In this document: in pieces, positions 31,529-33,765 of the stretch
Position numbering within the stretch: the first letter of the stretch is position 1
How the letters are laid out: every line of letters begins with the position of its first letter
Notes under the pieces: model-generated
What the model saw: only the letters and a program-made list of their open reading frames with translations
Databases searched by the model: none
What the model was told of the DNA's origin: nothing
DNA from: an uncultured Collinsella sp.
GTDB lineage: Bacteria > Actinomycetota > Coriobacteriia > Coriobacteriales > Coriobacteriaceae
Direction: 5' to 3'
Assembly (NCBI GenBank): GCA_902479135.1
Contig: CABSNU010000024.1
Span: forward strand, 1-33,765
DNA: 33,765 nucleotides
Position numbers and translations under genes: made by a program

Positions 31529-32866
31529 ATGGACGAGATGTTTGCCATTAAATGCCAAAACTGCGGCGGCCCTATGTACTCACACCAGGCTAAACGCAGC
31601 TTTGAGTGCGCCTATTGCGGCACGGTCGTTCCGTGGCAGGCCGATGCGGGGGAGCCCAAGAGCGCCCTGGGCATTCGCCATACGCCACTGACGGTTGTCG
31701 ATGGGCTGCTTAAGCTCACGCATGTGTCGCAGCTCGAGCGCCCGGTGGACCCCGACTGGTATTTCTTTAATGAGCACTGGCGCAATCAGTCGGTTCTGGA
31801 GCATCTGCTGTGGGAAGACCGCGGCACGGCCCAGGAGTTCCAAGAGGCCACGCACGTGAGCATCCCCTGTCCCTTCTGCGGAGCGTCCTTTGAGGGCGAG
31901 TCGACCCAGCGCGTGTTTGAGTGCCCGTCCTGCGGCAATAAGATCGGTGTCGCCGACCTGCTCAAGCCGGGGACGTTTAGCAAGCGCCTGACCATGGGCG
32001 TTGGTGCGGAATATGTGCCCGAGCAGGGTATTCCCTGCGAGATAACGCCGCAGCAGGCGCGCGCCAATGCGCTTGAGCTGGTGCGCCGATATCCAGACGC
32101 CTTTGCCGGTCACGATGTGGAAGACGCGATTCAAAACGACATGATGCTCTTCTACTTCCCCATGGCGCTCGCGGACCTGCGCATGATGGCGTCCTTCCCG
32201 GGCAAGGGCCTGAGCAAGGAGACCCTGGTGTACTACGAGGTGCTCGACTGGGCATATCCCAGGGCAAACTACCTGGACGTTCGCCTTATGGGCATTCTGG
32301 AGCCATGGGACTTTGCCAAGGTTGGGTCGTTCGACCCGGCCATGCAGGAAGGCGACTTCCGCGTTGTCTCCGTCGATGCGTCCACCAAGGACCAGGTGGT
32401 CATTGACAAGCTGGCGCTCGACATTGTTGGCAACGATGCCGAGACTTTCCTGGGGCTCAATAAAAAGAGCATCCGCACCTGGGCGCGCAAGGCCCGCAAG
32501 CACAAGGACGGCCTGGTTATGGTGCCGGTCTACTTTGTCGATCGTCCCGCGTCGGATGGACGTAATGGCGAGCAGGTGCGCATTGCCGTGAACGGCCAGA
32601 CGGGCCGTGCGGCGGCGGTGGTGTTTAGCGACAAGCGCGAGACGCATATTGTGGCGCCGCTCAATCCGAGCCTGCATCTGTCCGGCGAAAGCACCGTTCA
32701 CGCCACGCCCGTCGAGGTTAAATACATCAAATCGCCATTCCTGTACCAAATTGTGCGCCGTGGAGGCGACGAGCAGCCACGTCAGGTGGCAGCGGCTGCC
32801 GAGGGTTCCTACCGAGAAGAAAAACCCAAGCGCAAGGGATTGTTCGCTGCGATCTTTGGGAAGTAG
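31529..32866 (+). CDS. Double zinc-ribbon protein of unknown function
   Basis: The 445-aa protein carries two zinc ribbons: C9-x2-C12 with C27-x2-C30, and C114-x2-C117 with C132-x2-C135. The spacing resembles TFIIB/RPB9-type ribbons. They are followed by about 250 residues without transmembrane helices or a motif I recognise, and a basic C-terminal end (EEKPKRKGLFAAIFGK) that could touch membrane or nucleic acid. The alternation of ribbons and a beta-rich remainder resembles bacterial hypothetical proteins encoded near SHOCT-domain genes, and indeed such a gene follows 117 bases later. A strong ribosome site precedes ATG 31529. Function unknown; DNA/RNA or protein binding is a guess. Confidence 0.78.
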   Translation: MDEMFAIKCQNCGGPMYSHQAKRSFECAYCGTVVPWQADAGEPKSALGIRHTPLTVVDGLLKLTHVSQLERPVDPDWYFFNEHWRNQSVLEHLLWEDRGTAQEFQEATHVSIPCPFCGASFEGESTQRVFECPSCGNKIGVADLLKPGTFSKRLTMGVGAEYVPEQGIPCEITPQQARANALELVRRYPDAFAGHDVEDAIQNDMMLFYFPMALADLRMMASFPGKGLSKETLVYYEVLDWAYPRANYLDVRLMGILEPWDFAKVGSFDPAMQEGDFRVVSVDASTKDQVVIDKLALDIVGNDAETFLGLNKKSIRTWARKARKHKDGLVMVPVYFVDRPASDGRNGEQVRIAVNGQTGRAAAVVFSDKRETHIVAPLNPSLHLSGESTVHATPVEVKYIKSPFLYQIVRRGGDEQPRQVAAAAEGSYREEKPKRKGLFAAIFGK

Positions 32867-32914
32867 GGAAGCGGAGCCGGGGCGTCGGGCTGCATCGCAA
32901 GGTCATGAGACGAA

Positions 32915-32942
32915 TTTAAGACTGCTGGGAACGTGCTACCAT
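32915..32942 (+). promoter_or_regulatory. Candidate extended -10 promoter of the SHOCT gene
   Basis: TGCTACCAT (32934-32942) preceded at 16 bases by TTTAAG. It lies 40 bases before the start codon and shares the GTGCTA form with the promoters proposed for the YerC gene and fhs. Confidence 0.4.
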
Positions 32943-32982
32943 TGCCGATAGCCTTAATCTTGTAAGAAGCGGAGGCCAGATT

Positions 32983-33451
32983 ATGGGTTTTGCGGATCAG
33001 CAGCTTCAGCTTCAGGTACCGTATTCTCCTGACGACACGTTTAATGCCTTGAAGGCAGCTATGGAAAAGCTGCCTAAAGTAAAAGTTGATAGTGCATCGC
33101 CCACAACAAGAACAGTTGCAGCCGAGATTGGTATGAGCCTTTGGTCTTGGGGCGAAAATATCAGTATTTCGGTTGTTCCAGTTGAAGGCGGATCTGGCGT
33201 TACTGTCAAGTCGTCATCTAAGGTCAGGGCAAACGTATTAAACGGGGGCAAAAATGCAAAGAATATTGCCGAGATAGTCGATGCCCTATCGAAGGAGCTT
33301 GAGCGGTATCCGCAGGTTTCACAGACTATTGAGACGCTGGCGGATAGTGATTGATGTAGTTGCAAGGCTTGAGAGGCTTGCAACGCTGCGTGATAGTGGA
33401 GTGCTTACCGAGGAAGAGTTTGCTGCAGAAAAGGCAAAAATCTTTTTGTAA
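32983..33451 (+). pseudogene. Frameshifted small protein with C-terminal SHOCT domain
   Basis: The first frame encodes 123 residues: a small alpha/beta domain (start MGFADQQLQLQVPYSPDDTF; core SLWSWGENISISVVPVEGG) that is often followed by a SHOCT motif in related proteins. It stops with TGA at 33352-33354. A different frame, open across this point, continues to a TAA at 33449-33451 and encodes a textbook SHOCT domain, ending LRDSGVLTEEEFAAEKAKIF. Removing one T from the TT at 33351-33352 joins both into one protein of about 155 residues. So the gene carries a one-base insertion, either a real lesion or a sequencing or assembly error; programmed shifting is less likely. GGAGG lies seven bases before the ATG. 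Base composition is AT-richer than in neighbouring genes. Confidence 0.75.
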
Positions 33452-33520
33452 TCAGACACGGTGGTTTGATTTGCATTCTATTATTGAACTTGGTTATACC
33501 AGGCTGAAAATATCGTGTGT
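33452..33520. other. AT-rich spacer before the structured leader
   Basis: A short AT-rich stretch after the SHOCT gene with no gene or clear signal of its own; TTGAAC at 33485-33490 might be a -35-like word for the RNA that follows, but I find no good -10. Confidence 0.3.
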
Positions 33521-33708
33521 AATAAAGGTGCGTAGTAGTCTCGTCTTGATTGGCAGATGTAAATAAACGGTGGAACGGCTGTAAAAGAGCCTTGCCACTG
33601 GGTAAAATCAGGATGTGCCGCGGAACCCGCTCCTCAGTCGGTCAACTTTGGAAGCGCGGGCAACGCAGGTGCTATCGTCTTAAAGGGTCGGCTGCAACCG
33701 ACCCTTTT
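33521..33708 (+). ncRNA. Structured leader RNA of uncertain class, T-box-like or cobalamin-like, ending in a terminator
   Basis: About 190 nt with clear folding potential and no gene. A long imperfect hairpin (33569-33600) pairs CGGTGG with CCACTG and, inside it, GGCT with AGCC. Downstream, TGGAAGCGCG (33649-33658) is one base away from the T-box bulge consensus TGGNACCGCG, CGTC follows at 33676-33679, and CTTT before it can pair with the AAAG that starts the terminator stem, giving an exclusive alternative fold as in T-box leaders. Other words (GGTGC, GCCACTG, TCAGGAT...TGCC) recall cobalamin riboswitches, but the GGGAA core and a full B12 box are missing. No specifier loop could be identified. 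The regulated gene would lie beyond the window, past the 56-bp repeat. Confidence 0.4.
33682..33708 (+). terminator. Intrinsic terminator at the end of the structured leader
   Basis: AAAGGGTCGG and CCGACCCTTT form a perfect 10-bp stem over the loop CTGCAA, ending in four T. It directly abuts the terminal 56-bp repeat. Confidence 0.88.
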
Positions 33709-33709
33709 C

Positions 33710-33765
33710 TAATATGAGAAAGCCATTGTCAATAGGCATGTTCATTCGAGCCCGGTTTAAAACCG
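33710..33765 (-). repeat. Right copy of the 56-bp terminal inverted repeat
   Basis: Exact reverse complement of bases 1-56. It begins two bases after the T tract of the leader terminator and reads on out of the window. Together with the left copy it marks a sequence present at least twice in the genome in opposite orientation, or an assembly-graph junction. Confidence 0.9.

Noticed and set aside
33521..33640. Firm call of a cobalamin riboswitch
   Set aside because: Some words match, but the GGGAA core and a complete B12 box are missing and the P2-type pairing with GGTGC is not possible.

Overview
This window reads as a chromosomal segment of a GC-rich anaerobic actinobacterium, most likely of the class Coriobacteriia and close to Collinsella. 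The grounds are the strong GC3 codon bias, a formate-THF ligase, a superoxide reductase, a FucO-type iron alcohol dehydrogenase and an AddAB-like pair encoded next to dnaE. The genus is an inference. I see no rRNA, tRNA, CRISPR array, prophage or transposase. The first ~400 and last ~800 bases are AT-richer than the rest.

Layout. 1-56 and 33710-33765 are a perfect 56-bp inverted repeat lying exactly at the two window ends, probably the shared edge of a multicopy element. 417-1583 is a lactaldehyde reductase gene behind a structured leader. A 610-base gene-free stretch with nested inverted repeats precedes an M42 aminopeptidase gene (2194-3237). Minus-strand mnmA and cysK follow. cysK is divergent from an Rrf2/IscR-like regulator with a four-cysteine cluster, and a likely operator sits inside the cysK promoter. 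A small four-helix membrane protein (minus) and a TrpR-like YerC gene (plus) come next.

From 7562 to 26875 nearly everything is on the plus strand and concerns DNA repair and replication: an AddB-like nuclease, an AddA-like helicase-nuclease, DNA polymerase III alpha (dnaE), a SWIM-SNF2 ATPase and ruvC-ruvA-ruvB. The ruv genes sit behind a consensus LexA (SOS) box. Between them lie a superoxide reductase gene and a gene for an NAD-synthetase-like protein whose two active sites both look destroyed. The last third holds fhs, a 78-aa cysteine-cluster protein, a one-pass membrane protein with T-x-V motifs and a heptad tail, a CDF metal exporter, a double zinc-ribbon protein, a frameshifted SHOCT-domain gene and a structured leader RNA ending in an intrinsic terminator.

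Most notable signals: (1) three intergenic copies of a ~65-70-nt hairpin with constant outer arms and an inner stem that changes in a compensated way; (2) the pseudo-NAD synthetase; (3) the AddB-like subunit lacking a Walker A motif and part of the usual Fe-S cysteine set; (4) the LexA box before ruvCAB; (5) the terminal 56-bp inverted repeat next to a T-box-like or cobalamin-like leader.
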